From assembly GCF_964204645.1 (NCBI RefSeq), contig NC_134030.1:12152278-12216277 (forward strand): a stretch of 64,000 bases of DNA. The letters are read 5' to 3'. Below the pieces are notes generated by a model. The model saw only the letters and a program-made list of their open reading frames with translations. It searched no databases and was not told where the DNA came from. This document shows positions 21,034-33,219 of this stretch, piece by piece. A program made the translations under genes and the position numbers. This DNA is from Tubulanus polymorphus (lineage: Eukaryota; Nemertea; Palaeonemertea; Tubulaniformes; Tubulanidae). How positions within the stretch are numbered: the first letter of the stretch is position 1; every line of letters starts with the position of its first letter.

Positions 21034-21282
21034 CTGTAAATCGATATAGATGTGTGTAGGATGTTTGAAATAAAAAGCCTATGCACAAACAGATTTAAAT
21101 AGCTGCTATGAGTATTCACTGACACAAAGCTAACAAAAAGGACAACTTTGCTTTACTTTGAAAACTTGCCTGCATATGGTACTCAATTAAGATAATACAA
21201 CAAATCATAGCTGGCCAGGACAGACATTACGAGTAATGTTGGGATGTCACGCTATATAACAAACCCCTCCCCAATATTTAGC

Positions 21283-21665
21283 GAATTTGTACAATGTTCT
21301 CATGAATGATGGAGATAAAGTTAAAAGGTTGGAAATCCATCTTTGGATGGAAGATATTCAACCCCGCATATGTGAAAGACCCAGATATTTGATCAAAGCC
21401 TTTTCAAAATTTCTTTTCTTGAAAACTTCACAAATCTGTAAAAAGCGCTTATTTTGGCGAACAACAATGGCTGCCAGACAGTCATCTTGATTCTGATCAA
21501 GCCAGTTTTCTGGCAGAAGATGTATCTAGTGTAGATACATGTAAAGACAATCCATTGAACTTTCTTCAGAACTGCCCAAAATAATTGGATCCCGTTAACG
21601 GATGGACAGATGGACGAAAAGTGAACGCACTAGCCGGCTGGGACTTGAGTCCCAAGTGGCCTAAA
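21283..21665 (+). repeat. dispersed repeat, copy 1 (pair with 32080-32387)
   Basis: Matches 32080-32387 over about 310 bp: TTTTGGCGAACAACAATGGC, AGAAGATGT-TCTAG-GTAGATACATG, CCAAAATAA, GGACGAAAAGTGAACGCA and the 3' end GCTGGGACT-AGTCCCAAGTG...CTAA. The terminal GGGACT/AGTCCC hairpin followed by CTAA recalls Helitron-type 3' ends, although the 3' flanking base is A rather than T in both copies. It lies in PPCS intron 4. Confidence 0.7.
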
Positions 21666-22190
21666 TACATAAGGGATCATTGAATTGATCATTTCAGGAA
21701 GTAGAAGTCATTGCTATATCATCAAAACTGATTCATTTCATAGTTCAATGTAGGAATCATGCATAATCGGGTCAAGATATTTCCTGCGACACTACACTCC
21801 CTCGAGACACCCTACAGTGGAACACAACTATTAAACATTTGTTGATGACGCAGGTAGATGATGCCTATTTCCCAGCACACAAAAGATTCGGCTGGGAAAA
21901 TAAATTGGCAAAAGAGAATAATGGTGTGGATAATCGTTCCTGCAGATGATAAAAATTTCAGCACTTTTTGATTAACCGAATAATCAAGCTACCTCAATTA
22001 TCTCTGTTAACCTAAATTATTAGACTAGCACAATGTTTTAGTTTTTAAACAAGCTTTGATTGCAGACACGAATGAACAACTAAATTAGAATTTGAAAGAA
22101 CCAGTTAATTTTGTTGAAAATAATCGCACTATTATCAATTTTTTAGAAATTCAAAGTATCAGGTTCACTTACTTAAGGTTATTTCCTTAC

Positions 22191-22289
22191 CTATGGTTTG
22201 AAAACCTATCAATAAAAGTCTGTTTTCTGCTTTGGCTCTTTGATATCTTTCGAGAATTTTACTCAATGCTGGAACTTGAATCTCATCCA
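22191..22289 (-). CDS. PPCS: PPCS exon 4
   Basis: A 99-nt exon between acceptor CTTTTCTAG and donor ATAG|GTAAGG. It begins with two bases completing a codon split after exon 3, encodes DEIQVPALSKILERYQRAKA and LLLIGFQTI, and ends with the G completed by exon 5. In PPCS proteins this helical segment precedes the (T)xxDYLHLLR motif encoded in exon 5, and the order here agrees. Phases on both sides fit exactly, which is the main evidence since the segment itself is poorly conserved. Confidence 0.85.
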
Positions 22290-22299
22290 CTAGAAAAGA

Positions 22300-23855
22300 G
22301 AGTAAGGATAATCAATTTTGCATACATAAGACAACTATACACACAGAATGAAACAGATTGGAAATTTCATGGGACCAGCATGGAAAGTTATCATTTGAGT
22401 TAATGAAAATTGTGAGCAAAAATTCTAGCAATTCATTTATTCAGCATTGTGCAATGATATCGTTGACTTGCGAGCCCGTAGCCAGGATTTTGAAAGGTTG
22501 TTCTTAAATTACAAAAAGGGCAATTTTGCACGTTCTTGATCCCAGGAAAGCGAGCATCCTCTGCTAAAAACCAGAATTCTGTAGCTATTCCACAAACAAT
22601 AAAAACACAACAAATGAATTTGAGTATAATCATGTGAAATGTAAGAATGAAATTTATTGATGCCAAATAGTTAAATTTAAAATGTTTGCTTAATGCATTT
22701 CATCTTGAGTGTTTTCCCGCGAATATTCTCGCCTAAGTTTATGTATCTATATCCTCAACGTAATGTATGTGCATGAGGTGACTTTTTGTATATGATTTTT
22801 TGTATAAATCCGTTTTCTGCCTAATTGGTTCATATGTCGAACTGGGAAGCGTACGAAGATTTCATCAAAATAATTCTAGCCCATAACATATGACTATTGC
22901 CAAGAAGCGCAACCTGGGTCAACATTATGCTGGATATGTGGAGATTAGGAGTCCATTTGTCAAAGCATCGAAGCAATACGGTCCAACTTGTTTATGTCTC
23001 AGATGGAGCGAACGGGGCAGGGCCATCATTATATTGCTGACTTATCAAAATTACACTTACACAGCCCGACGTTTTTCAGTGTGTAAACTCTGTCATACTC
23101 GGCATTATAGGACTTATAGGCAAAAAACCTTAAATGACTTCACAGAATTTGATAATGAGTCTAGGATTTTCTAAAATTTTGAAGAATGTTTTCTCTGGTT
23201 ATGAGATCAATTCAAATTCACTCCTGAATACATTAATCAAAAATAAGTAAAATAAATTCTTATTTTATTGAAAGAAATCCCCAGAACACAGATTTAAAAA
23301 TGAATTATGTGTCAATTTATCCAGACAAAATAATTACAGCAAAATCAACTGACGATCAACAAGGAGGAGTTTTCATTTATCTTCGGATAATTTGTCTACC
23401 CCTGATGATACAAGCATTTTGGAGACATCTTTTGAAACCTCAACACTTTAACTGCGCGCGTCAATTAGTCAGCCACAGTCGATTTTTTATGCCATCTGAC
23501 CTCTTTCCGCCTGTAATTAAGCAATCTAATGTAAGAATTACTCAGTAATGTAATATAATAGAGGAGTGAAAGAAAGTATAATAGATATCTTAGGAGACCA
23601 ATTTAAATTGTGCGTTTGTCGTTAAACGTCTATTACTACTGTCTCGCAGAGCATAGACACCGACCGTTAAGCCGTGTGGAATTGGTATTTTAAGGGCTAT
23701 TCGGTTTACTCCAAAACAAGTCTCTGATAAACTTTTAAAAGCTTCATATCAGGGGTATATCGTAGGACTCTTGATGCTTGGAATTATCATCCCATAATAA
23801 CAATGAATCCAATTGTGCATGTACACTAGCATGACTGATTACTAATCCAAATATT
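22300..23855. other. PPCS intron 3, 5' of the MITE on the plus map; no gene
   Basis: AT-rich intronic sequence. Open plus-strand stretches at 22890-23174 and 23300-23548 show no recognisable domain. The phrase GCGAGCCCGTAGCCAGGATTTTG (near 22469) resembles a repeat that is common in other genomes. Nothing else can be supported. Confidence 0.4.
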
Positions 23856-23861
23856 TTAAAC

Positions 23862-24098
23862 ATGACATTAGAAAAAAACAATTACACAAAACGTCAAGTA
23901 CTTACAACATCTGAGACGCGTTATTTGAAACGTACACTTGCACACTATGGTTTAAATTTATTCCCACCAGCTGCAAGAATCGGCAAAGGAATTGAAGACC
24001 GTAGTGACCAGTTCATTCCACGATTAATAGCTGGAAAGAAAGTAATCGAAATAAATAGTCGTATACATAAGTGTAAACCATACCTTACTAACTACTAA
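23862..24098 (+). CDS. unassigned 78-codon frame
   Basis: An ATG-started frame with balanced amino-acid use (TSETRYLKRTLAHYGLNLFP, then FIPRLIAGKKVIEIN) ends in TAA. It looks more protein-like than neighbouring chance frames but I recognise no family. It lies antisense within PPCS intron 3, so it would be a nested gene or a transposon remnant if real. There is no promoter or splice evidence. Confidence 0.25.
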   Translation: MTLEKNNYTKRQVLTTSETRYLKRTLAHYGLNLFPPAARIGKGIEDRSDQFIPRLIAGKKVIEINSRIHKCKPYLTNY

Positions 24099-24533
24099 GG
24101 CTTTCTACTGGCTCTACACACTACATGAAGGGCCTAAATCTATTCTAGGCGTATCCTCCAAAAAGCTAGACATTAGGCACGTAGGTAGCCAACAATGATC
24201 ATTGCTTTGCCGAGTACTCATTTACTACCATATGTACTCATATCATAGCACCACCCAGTGGAAAGGTAACCTTAACTGCAGTTAGACCAATCATGTCTAA
24301 CATTCCCTGGTTAGTGGATTCTCACCTTAAATTACATAAACTCTGCTGTCGTTGTCATCGATCCGAGTTGTCAACGGGAACGCGGAAGTAAAATTCCATA
24401 TGAAAATCCCTATCATTTCTGTCCATATTAGGCCTACGTTGATTTGAGCCAGAAATCTTCAGGAAATGCAGCCAACGTAAATTGATTTACTATTAGAATT
24501 AATCAATTGACTCATTTTAGGGATCATAGTTCA

Positions 24534-25237
24534 TTAACTCTTTCGATGTTGTCGGCGAACAGGTTCGCCGAGAATTGATGTGAAATTGGTTATCTTAGAA
24601 CGCTGTTGGCGAAAATATTCGCCGATGTCAATCAGGTGACTTCGTTGCTGATTGGTTAGTCGTTAAAGCTATTCGAAGCATCTTAGCCAATCACCCACAT
24701 GTAGGCGGTTACTACTAGCTGAGCTTCCATGAATTTCAATGTCACTACACGTGTTTTGAATGGTTAGATGCACTGACATACATACTAACTGCGTTAGTAA
24801 CTAGGCGCTTAGTGCATACATATATGAATGTATACAATACGCGGCTACAGCGTTATATAGACTCGCATACATTTACGAGCATCTGCAGTTATTTGAAGCA
24901 ATCATGGATAACAAACGTTTATATACTTGAATATATATCTCTAATTTCTTTTAGAAGTATTACATAGTAAATATATACTGCAAAATTTTACTGTTTTGAG
25001 GGGTCTACTTGACCCCTCATAGACCCCAAGACCCCAAATTGAATTTTTGAAAATAATATTCCGGTAGCTGAGGTCATAAGCTCCAAGAAAATTATAACTA
25101 TCATTATGCTATTTCCATTAGCACGACTGCAATAAGGCTTTGAAAAAAATACTACAAAATTGTTCTTAAACAATGAAACTAATTCATCACAGCTGAATAC
25201 CATTAATCAATAATATATTTAACACGGAAAGAGTTAA
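24534..25237. mobile_element. piggyBac-like MITE (TTAA-flanked)
   Basis: TTAA at 24534-24537 and 25234-25237 flank termini CTCTTTCGATGTT and its inverted partner CTCTTTCCGTGTT. Subterminal palindromes CGGCGAACAGGTTCGCCG and GGCGAAAATATTCGCC follow the left end. The interior contains GGGGTCTACTTGACCCC and has no coding capacity. At 704 bp it is a non-autonomous element, presumably mobilised by a piggyBac transposase other than the two relics here, since their termini differ. It sits in PPCS intron 3. Confidence 0.8.
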
Positions 25238-25239
25238 AG

Positions 25240-28200
25240 GGGTCATGAAGAGGTTTTTGAGATATGGCTAAAAGTATTTTTTATCATCAATTATACCCTA
25301 TTTATTGATTTAGTGGTCAAGAAATTAATTCTTAATTCTTCGATTAGTGTTAAAATGAGACTTTTGATCGGCCGCGCTGATTCCTTCCCAACAAAGTGGT
25401 GTAGTGTATAGAAATGGGTGATACTAACAGCGATAAAAGTGCAAAATAGTGACTCAAATACATCAGATTCCTATCAAACGTCTGATGTTTAGGAAGCTGT
25501 TATTAATACAGTCGAAATTATTCCATTTAATTTAGACCTGATGCCTTAGAATGAAGGAATTTGTGACTATAGAGTACAGCATATTTCAACGTCCGGAGCA
25601 GCGAGCATTCATCGTCATTAAGTCATTCCCTCTGTAAAAACTACGCGGAGGGGAATGACTGATATAGACATCGCAGATATTTCTGTGGGTAGAGATATTT
25701 TTATCCAGTACTGGACCATAAAAGCGTCCTGAAACCGTTAACTTGTTCGTGAATCCAAGCCCTGCCTGCGCCATCCCGGCCGTGTAATAGTAATGTGTGC
25801 TGCATACATACAGTCAGTATGTTGTACATACTACAGCGATGTGGGTCACTGGGGAAAGCCAGTACTATATGCAGTGAAAAGCGCGTATCTCGATAAATTT
25901 AAGCTGAAAATGATTTCAACCATCCGCCATGTTGGCTGTATATTGTCCGCAGTAAATGACGGATCCGGACTAATTGTAGGTCTGAATCCGCGATTTACGG
26001 TTGAATTTGACGCTCGGTAATTTGTAGGCTTTTCGGGATGTACTTTTATCAATGGATGACAATGCTTTGCGTTATTCTTGTCACTGTTTAGACCCGGTAA
26101 TTACACGGGATTAATTCATAATAAATTACTATACACAAATTCGAAATGGTCAGGCGCTGAGTTATATTTCTGACAGAAATGAAAATTACGTTTATAAGCT
26201 TTTAGTGGTCGAATCTGAGAGGAGTTACATTTTATGAAAAAATTTTGGCTGGAAAGTGGAAAATTTATAATAATAATAATCAACAGAATTACAAGAGGGT
26301 TTCTGCGAAAGCAGCAGAAACCCTAATAAATTATTTGACGCCTGCGAAAAAAATGTAGAATTTTTGGGACAAGCTAATGTGGAATTGCAAATTTGATATT
26401 GAAGTTTTAAGAAATTTTGGGGAATTATGAGATTTGGTGATTGGGTAGGTGATACAGGTCTATGACTGTAAATAGTGGTTTAATTGTGTCAACGGTCTGG
26501 CCGATCAATAATCATTTGTATGCTTAATACACTACGCTCGAAGCTATTTTAAGCACACTCAAACGCAATTTCTGCTCGAAGCTATTTTTAGCACACTCAA
26601 ACGCAATTTCATTAGCCCGTAATTTCACTACTAATGGGCGAATTGAACGGATTAAGCAAAAACATATTTTGTAATTGGTTTTTTTGTTTATGGTGCGACG
26701 CTTGGTTCGGTAGTTATGGGCTTTCAAAGACGAAACCCCTCAAAATCTTGGTTCTATAAAATTTGTGTTGACCCGACATTCATCATTTCTAGCGCGAATA
26801 CTGATATTCAAGGTGTATGATATAACGATTTATTGTGTTCGCCACACGGCTGATTCACAGAAAGCATCGAATTTTTAGAGATGAGTCTGATATTTGCATG
26901 ACTGGCATACTTGCTTTATCATCATTTATTGAAGTCATTTTATTAACGTTCGCATTAGCGATCCGTTTTGGAGCCTGATTATTTGTATTAGATTGTTAAC
27001 TGGGGCCCAGTGGAGTGTTCACGTTGAAAACAGTTGTGTACAGTCGCGTAGGCAATATCGCCTTATACTCTCGTGTTCACTGCGTGTTTGTATCAGTTGT
27101 AGAGTACGCGCGCCACGGTGCAGGTCGCGCGTAACAAGGATTTGTCTGAGTGAAGATGTAAGCTACTTAAAGCAATCCTATCGTGGAATTATTAACAAGA
27201 GATCCTGGATCTTAATATCTCGGGCGCAGAATGTTATCTAATGTAATACGTAGGCGCCATCTGATCGATGCATCTGTGAGGTTTTCCTTGAACACTTCAT
27301 GTGTAAAATCTGCTGATTTCGGTGAACAACATCATCGAAATCTAATCATCGCGGCAATACACGAGGTTTGGGCCTATTCCATTGTGCGCGCATAATCTTC
27401 CGTGAAGTAGCGTATCGATTGAATCTTCGGCTATTTGCATAATGAAATAGATATGGGGAGACGGAATCGATACTACGGCTATCAAATTAAAAATAAACAT
27501 ATGAGACTCTCCCATGACTGGGAAATGAGAAACTAGAACCGAGCAGATTAATAGATGAGAAGATTTAAACACCGGTTTGTCTGCGTCAATCGAATATGCC
27601 CTCACATTGATTGACAGCGGGAGCTCAGCCAACCGCAGGGAGCAGTTATTTTACTTCAATGTAACGTTGTACATCGGCCTTCTAGCCGTTTTATGAAACA
27701 AAATGCTCCTCGAAAATTCTTTAAAAATCGCCACAAATTCGTCGATTTCTCTTAAATGAACGCGATATTCAAAATTACATTTCCAAAGATTTTAGCCGCA
27801 TGATGAAGCTACATTTTGCACATAAACATAGTAGATTGCATGACTTCATGTCAAAGTTATAACCTCATTTGTTAACAAAAATTCAATTTTTGGACCCATT
27901 ACAACATCTTGGGCTTAGCCAGAGATAAAAATCATTTTCCTTGGCCATTTTTTCCATGGCCAATGGTTTCCATGTAGTTTATATAACAGGTATGAAAATT
28001 AGCTTTCTCAGATTCCAGTCTAAAGTGTCAGTTGAGAGAGCAATTGATGAACATCAATTTTTGATATGATATAAGTAGGCCTACCAGCATATTTACGACT
28101 GTGTTTGTTGTGTCAAATATGAAGCTTTCATTTTGATAGCATTTGTAGTGTTCATCATTTCAGTAACAAGATTTGTATTGAGAGATAGTTTTTTACGGGG

Positions 28201-28320
28201 TCCAAATAAAGATGGAGTTTTAGTTTCAAGAATGGTTTTCTCATTTTGTTTCATAACATTATAGCAATTTAGAGCTAACAAATCAACTTTCGTGTCTAGT
28301 TTTGACTATATCCTTGATGT
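25240..28320. other. PPCS intron 3 sequence; small repeats only
   Basis: No coding exon recognised. At 26533-26610 a unit containing GCTCGAAGCTATTTT and AGCACACTCAAACGCAATTT is tandemly duplicated (period about 38). A minus-strand frame at 28093-28281 is unassigned. The rest is AT-rich without structure. Confidence 0.45.
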
Positions 28321-28322
28321 CT

Positions 28323-28422
<100 letters not shown>

Positions 28423-28592
28423 TATTCTTTGACATAGGCCTGCATTTAGTTAAAAGGTACATTTAATGTTTTAGTTTTGAAATGCTATATTAAGATATTT
28501 TTCGATGATGCTATGTCAGGATGCCGTGTTCCTAATATTGTTTAATTCAAGAATTAATTATTAAGCCTTAAGAAAAATCACTTTAGGCCTAC

Positions 28593-28720
28593 CTATTATT
28601 CTATTTTCATCAAATTTCATCACATCCATGAATGAAGAAGGGGTAAAATGTCGTGCAAAAGGTGTCAATGATCGATTCCTGTGCAGGAATATAACAGCAT
28701 AACCTTCATCAAGAAAATAT
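28593..28720 (-). CDS. PPCS: PPCS exon 3
   Basis: A 128-nt exon after acceptor TACCTTTAG, ending at donor ATAG|GTAGGC. Its first base completes the Glu codon left open by exon 2. It encodes YFLDEGYAVIFLHRNRSLTP and then FARHFTPSSFMDV. The GYAVIFLHR-x-x-SL-x-PF-x-RHF block is diagnostic of eukaryotic PPCS and forms part of the nucleotide/substrate-binding Rossmann-like fold. The frame is intact. The phase match confirms the weak GTATCC donor used by exon 2. Confidence 0.93.
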
Positions 28721-29633
28721 CTAAAGGTAAGGGTCAAGGAATGTCAAATTTTCTTGAAACTTCTAATGAGTAATATGGGAGGACATGCTCGTTTCCAGAT
28801 TCACAAAAACAACCCTTATGTACGAATCTTGTCACCGTGACTGAAACCCTTCTTTGCTGTATCTCTGGTGGACAAACTAGACTCCTCCTTTCTTTGAATA
28901 TGAAATTGTATATTTCACTATGAATTACAAAAAAATAACACACTTGAAAAATCTTAACACAATACTATTCCACAGAAAAAGATGACAACGCTTTCGAAAA
29001 TAAATTCCCCAAGGAAACTGGAGCTTTTTTGCCAAGGGGTAATATTTTTGAAGAGGCGTCATTGGAGGAGATATGTATTATCCTAAACTAGTCAACTTCG
29101 GAATGCATTGAATTGTTCATGCTAACCATAGTACATTGCCATGTGACTTTAAGCATCATACAGAATGGCAACAGAATTCACACGCACATACCCGGTACAA
29201 AGATCTTCATTGATTTAATAGTCCATTATCCTCCAAGAATTACCAGATATAAACCCCGGGAATTCCAAAGAATTCATTCGGAATTTAAAATACCAAAACT
29301 GAACTCAAAGAGAAAATGGTCCGGGATGCCAAGATGGCGGAGGACCAGGCCGGTCTCGGGTGGATTTATAAAACCCATCAGTGGCGAAAAAGCCTCGATT
29401 ACGTGAGCGGGACCCGTCTCTTTGAAAGACACTCAAACCGTAAATAATCAAATGTCCTGCACATGAGCAGGAAGTTGATGGTGGTGCCACTGCATGATGT
29501 GGTGTTGGACGCATGCTGGGTTCGGAAAATCTTCGACAAGTAGGGCCTATACTTAATCCTAGGCAGGTTAGGCATTAGTCATAAAATACAGGTAGCGTAT
29601 CTGATGGTAATATCATATCGCTTAAAAGGATAC

Positions 29634-29722
29634 TCTGCAGATGCTGAACCGCGTGTACCAATGCTAAAATTATCAATGAAACGAACAGTTCTGCTTTCCA
29701 GTGGTACTGTTGTTCCTCCAGA
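29634..29722 (-). CDS. PPCS: PPCS exon 2
   Basis: An 89-nt exon after TTTTTCAG. It encodes [20 protein letters not shown] and then IGTRGSASA, with a Glu codon split by the donor GA|GTATCC. The SGGTxVPLE...[13 protein letters not shown] block binds the phosphopantothenate and nucleotide in the PPCS/CoaB family. Where most animals have NFSSG this copy has NFSIG. Exon 1 ends in VVLVT at phase 0, which this exon continues. Intron 1 upstream is 7.2 kb and almost wholly transposon-derived. Confidence 0.93.
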
Positions 29723-29885
29723 CTGAAAAATAAAATATAACTGTTAACACAAACCATTCTACTTTAATCAATTGAAAGATACATGTCCAGTCTATCTATC
29801 ATGATGCTTAAGAGTGCAAGCTTATATGAAAGCCTCATTAGCAGATTAAATATGACAGAAAAATCATTCAGTCATCTTTATGATA

Positions 29886-29926
29886 ACTAGGGACCCAGGG
29901 ACACCATGCCCACTTGGGAATTGGTG
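29886..29926 (+). repeat. truncated 5' end of the GGGACACCATGCCC repeat
   Basis: CCAGGGACACCATGCCCACT followed by TGGGAA matches 31149-31174 inside the adjacent element. It is cut off by the TA-flanked insertion that starts at 29930. Confidence 0.7.
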
Positions 29927-30297
29927 GTACAAGTGCAGATCCGCACCTCTCGTGATTGATGCAACTTACTGAATTACAAATCACTGTTCTAGCTTCAGAA
30001 TGTCTCACGGAATCCAATGCAGTGATTCATTTTATGATATCTTCACTAGAAAGTAGATTTTTGGCCCGGTTTTTATCTCAGAACCTTTTATCCGATAACC
30101 TTGAAATCTAAATTTTTGAATCGATAATGACAATTCAATAATTTCATTGATATTTTGAATATGAAACATCGTCACACTGTTATATTTAAGGAAATGGATA
30201 TTTTGCCAATGAGGCATTATTTTAGTAAACGCTATTTTGCCAATGGCTATATATAATAAGATATAGAAATAAAATATTACAATAAAATCATTATATT

Positions 30298-30400
30298 GGG
30301 TTTAGGGTCAGAGTTTCGATAGGGTTAGGGTCTAGAGGGTCCAGGAGGTTAGGGTTAGGGTGAGGTTTAGGGTCCGTTTTAACCCCTTGGGATAGGGTTA
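30298..30400 (+). repeat. interstitial telomere-like tract
   Basis: Degenerate (TTAGGG)-type repeats: GGGTTTAGGG, ATAGGGTTAGGGT, GTTAGGGTTAGGGT and GTTTAGGGT. It is too degenerate for a chromosome end; it is more likely a fossil repair tract or a simple repeat inside the transposon. Confidence 0.75.
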
Positions 30401-30445
30401 GTGTAAGGTGAGGCTATATGTAGTGAAAACTTACGGGTAGTTTTG

Positions 30446-30518
30446 AGCCCGGTGGTCTAGTGGAAAGACGTTAGGCTAGCAATCTGCTGGTCCAGGTTCG
30501 AATCCCATTCTATGCTGC
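30446..30518 (+). repeat. tRNA-derived SINE head / tRNA pseudogene
   Basis: An A-box-like TGGTCTAGTGG (30453-30463) and a perfect B-box GGTTCGAATCC (30495-30505) are correctly spaced as internal Pol III promoter elements. The D arm is plausible. The anticodon stem pairs poorly and the acceptor ends do not pair, so it is not a functional tRNA gene. Confidence 0.6.
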
Positions 30519-31138
30519 TATTTTCTCTAACTCTGTTCTCCACAATTTCCTTAAATTTTCTCACCCACCTCAGTGTGCATGGAATCTCGTCAATTAGCCA
30601 ATCAGAACGCATCATTGGCAAAATAGCATTAACAGGAATAATGCCGCTTTGGCAAAATATCTGTGATAGACATTTATTAGGGACATTTTGGTGATTTGTG
30701 TTCTGTATTGTGTGTCCGTTATTGCGCTTGGACGGTGTATTGCACGTGGCGTCTGATTTATATAGTTTAGTATTGCTTTATGTGTATTTTGTTCTGTCCT
30801 GGTCGAGGAGATCCGGTGGATGGTAGAAACCAAATCTTTTATTCCGTTAGTGTAGAGACAGAGACTCTTTCTTTTATTTTCATTTGTCTGCTTGAATTGA
30901 TTTATTTTGTATTATGCTGGAAGCATTGGACTTGATTATTTTCATTTGCGTGACATTATGATTATTTCAGTGCATGATATCTTATGTTGCTTTGGTGGCT
31001 GAAATTTCATTTGGTTTATTTAACTAGAGCATAGAGGATTGCTTGCTTGGTGTCTTTATTGATTGCTTCCTTGGTTATTGATTATTAATTGCTTGCTTGA
31101 CAACCAGGTGATTCAAAATTTTTGATTTGTATAAAGTA

Positions 31139-32387
31139 ACTAGGGGTCCAGGGACACCATGCCCACTTGGGAAGTGGTTCCAAATGCTCAACAATCTAAC
31201 AATTTCAATATTCAACGCCGCCTGGTGACCATATACAGAATCCAATGACCTTGAAACTCACCACGATCATAGAACATGTCACCAGCTACGATTTTGTAAT
31301 TGATTGTAATAACAAAATATGCCTTGTTACCACTTTAATAATGGAAATACTAAGTTATTCTACTATTCAACGCCCCTGGTGACCATATTCAAAACCCAAT
31401 GACCTTGAAACTCACCACAATCATAAAACATGTCACGAACTATAACTTTGTAATTGATCGTGGTAACAAAATATGCCTAGGTACCAATATAATAAGGAAA
31501 TACTAAGTTATTCTACTATTCAACGCCCCCTGGTGACCATATAGAATAACTAATGGCCTTAAAACTTGCCACAATCATAGATGATGTCATGAGCTACAAC
31601 TTTGCAATTGATTGTGGTTACAAAATATGCATTGATACGAATATAATATAGAAATACTAAGATATTGCATTATTCAACGCCCCCTGGTGGCCGTATACAG
31701 AAACCAATGACCTTGAAACTCACCACAATCATAGTACACGTTATGAGCTACAACTTTCTAAACGATTGTGGTAACAAAATACGCTTAGGTATCAATATAA
31801 TGTGGAAAAACTTTTTCCCACTTACGAATGAGTACTGCTGACACCAAGATGGCCGCCAATTGCGTCATAATTGGCTGATGAAAAATACCTGTCTTAGCTA
31901 TAAAACATCCCTTTCCAAAGAATACCCATCACAAATTGCAATGAGAAATGATAAACCAGTAGGAAGCTACAGGACTCAGAATTTGGGCCAAAATTAACAT
32001 TTTTGGGCACTAAAAAGGTCATAGGACGGCCATCTTGAGTCCGATCGACCCAATTTTTGCTATGCTGATGGGCCCTGGGGGAATTCACATATCATCCGAA
32101 AGATCAAGGTAATTGATCAAAGCGTCTTCAAAATTTCCCCCAAAAAGTTCAAAAATGAGTAAAAAGTGCTGATTTTGGCGAACAACAATGGCTGCCAGTC
32201 GGCCATTTTGAATCTGACAGGGCCAGTTTTTGGGCTGAAGATGTGTCTAGGGTAGATACATGTGTAACCCAAATATCAAGACATTACCTTGAAGCGTCTT
32301 CAAAACTTCCCAAAATAACTGGATTCCGACGACGGACGAAAAGTGAACGCATTAGCCCGCTGGGACTAAAGTCCCAAGTGAGGCTAA
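31139..32387 (+). mobile_element. non-autonomous element with internal 154-bp tandem array
   Basis: Begins ACTAGGGGTCCAGGGACACC, runs into CCCACTTGGGAA, and ends with GGGACT-AA-AGTCCCAAGTGAGGCTAA. The end segment is shared with 21283-21665 and the start with 29886. A left end, tandem core and unique right part ending in a hairpin plus CTAA recall pearl/Helentron-like elements of invertebrates. That comparison is from memory of their layout, and the A 3' flank does not fit the strict Helitron rule. There is no coding capacity. Confidence 0.5.
31211..31815 (+). repeat. four tandem units of ~154 bp
   Basis: Units start TTCAACGCC at 31211, 31366, 31519 and 31673. Each has CTGGTG-CC-TAT, AATGACCTTGAAACTCACCA (or a close variant), CAATCATA, a TTTGTAATTGAT-GTGGTAACAAA block and AAATACTAAG. 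By eye they are about 85% identical. They form the core of the element at 31139-32387. Confidence 0.9.
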
Positions 32388-32390
32388 AAA

Positions 32391-32640
32391 GGGTATTTTT
32401 CGATTTCTATTTTCTTCGACTTAAATGCGGATTTATACACTAAACCAACCCCCAAGTGATAAAGATCGATCTTATTGGTTGATTCCATAAGATTTTTGCT
32501 CATTTGCACTGATAGACAGGTTTAAAGAATGATTTTACTACACGATGTCAAATCGCGTAGTAAAAACACGCATCACACTCTTCCTAATCAATAATGGTCG
32601 TCACAATCGATAGAAGCGCCCCGCACGGATATGAACATAC
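32391..32640 (+). repeat. dispersed segment, inverted partner at 41975-42990
   Basis: Inverted partner of 42783-42990 plus 41975-42033. Shared blocks include AAATGCGGATTTATACACTA, CCCCCAAGTGATAAAGATCG, ATTTTACTAC and CACAATCGATAG. The right-hand copy is interrupted by a 747-bp insertion, so this copy preserves the empty site at AATAATGGTCG (about 32591). Confidence 0.85.
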
Positions 32641-33219
32641 CCATTTTAGAAGAGATAGATATCATAAAATAAATCACTGCATTGGATTCTGTGAGACATT
32701 CTGAAGTTAGAACAGTAATTCAGTAGATTGCGTCAATCACGAGAGGTGCGGATCTGCACTTTTACCCACAGGGGTTTGGCGATGGGCTTGGATTTTATTT
32801 CCGGGTTGTTGATAATGTCGCGAGAATGGCGCTAAATATGAACTGCTAATAAATTCAAAATATCATGGAAATACCTTTTGTTTATAGACAGACGTCCCTT
32901 TGGTAAACGCGTATATGTGGATACTACGAAGTGTCTTCTTAACCGATTCTGACTAGCTGACAAAGTCAGAAAAAAATGACGTCACTTGACGTCTGATTTG
33001 TAGTTCATGGGGATATCAGAAGTAGAATAACGTCATGCAAAAATCCGGCATTCCAATCACTAAAATACGGTAACTTATGGATTGGGTTATTTGAGAATGT
33101 ATTTATTTCATGAAATTTCAAACAAGATTGGGTCGATGAATAGTTTAACAATGAACCTCGTTGATCGATCGAGTTGAAAATAGCTGAAATTCCCTTAGCA
33201 ACAGGAGCGAATTCATAAT

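Larger units (their letters stand above)
29930..32762. mobile_element. TA-flanked element with ~115-bp terminal inverted repeats
   Basis: The left TIR (29930 to about 30050) and right TIR (about 32645-32762) are inverted copies: AAGTGCAGATCCGCACCTC, then GTGATTGA-GCAA, CAGAATGTCTCAC and CCAATGCAGTGATT. TA flanks both ends, pointing to a Tc1/mariner-like element. No transposase is visible. Inside are a telomere-like tract, a tRNA-derived SINE head, a tandem-repeat element (31139-32387) and a segment shared with 42 kb. It lies wholly in PPCS intron 1, and its right end was later hit by the CACAGGGG element at 32767. Confidence 0.75.

Noticed and set aside
31139-32387. Helitron assignment from the terminal hairpin and CTAA
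   Set aside because: In both copies the base after CTAA is A, not T, and no 5' TC end was found; it is kept only as a resemblance.
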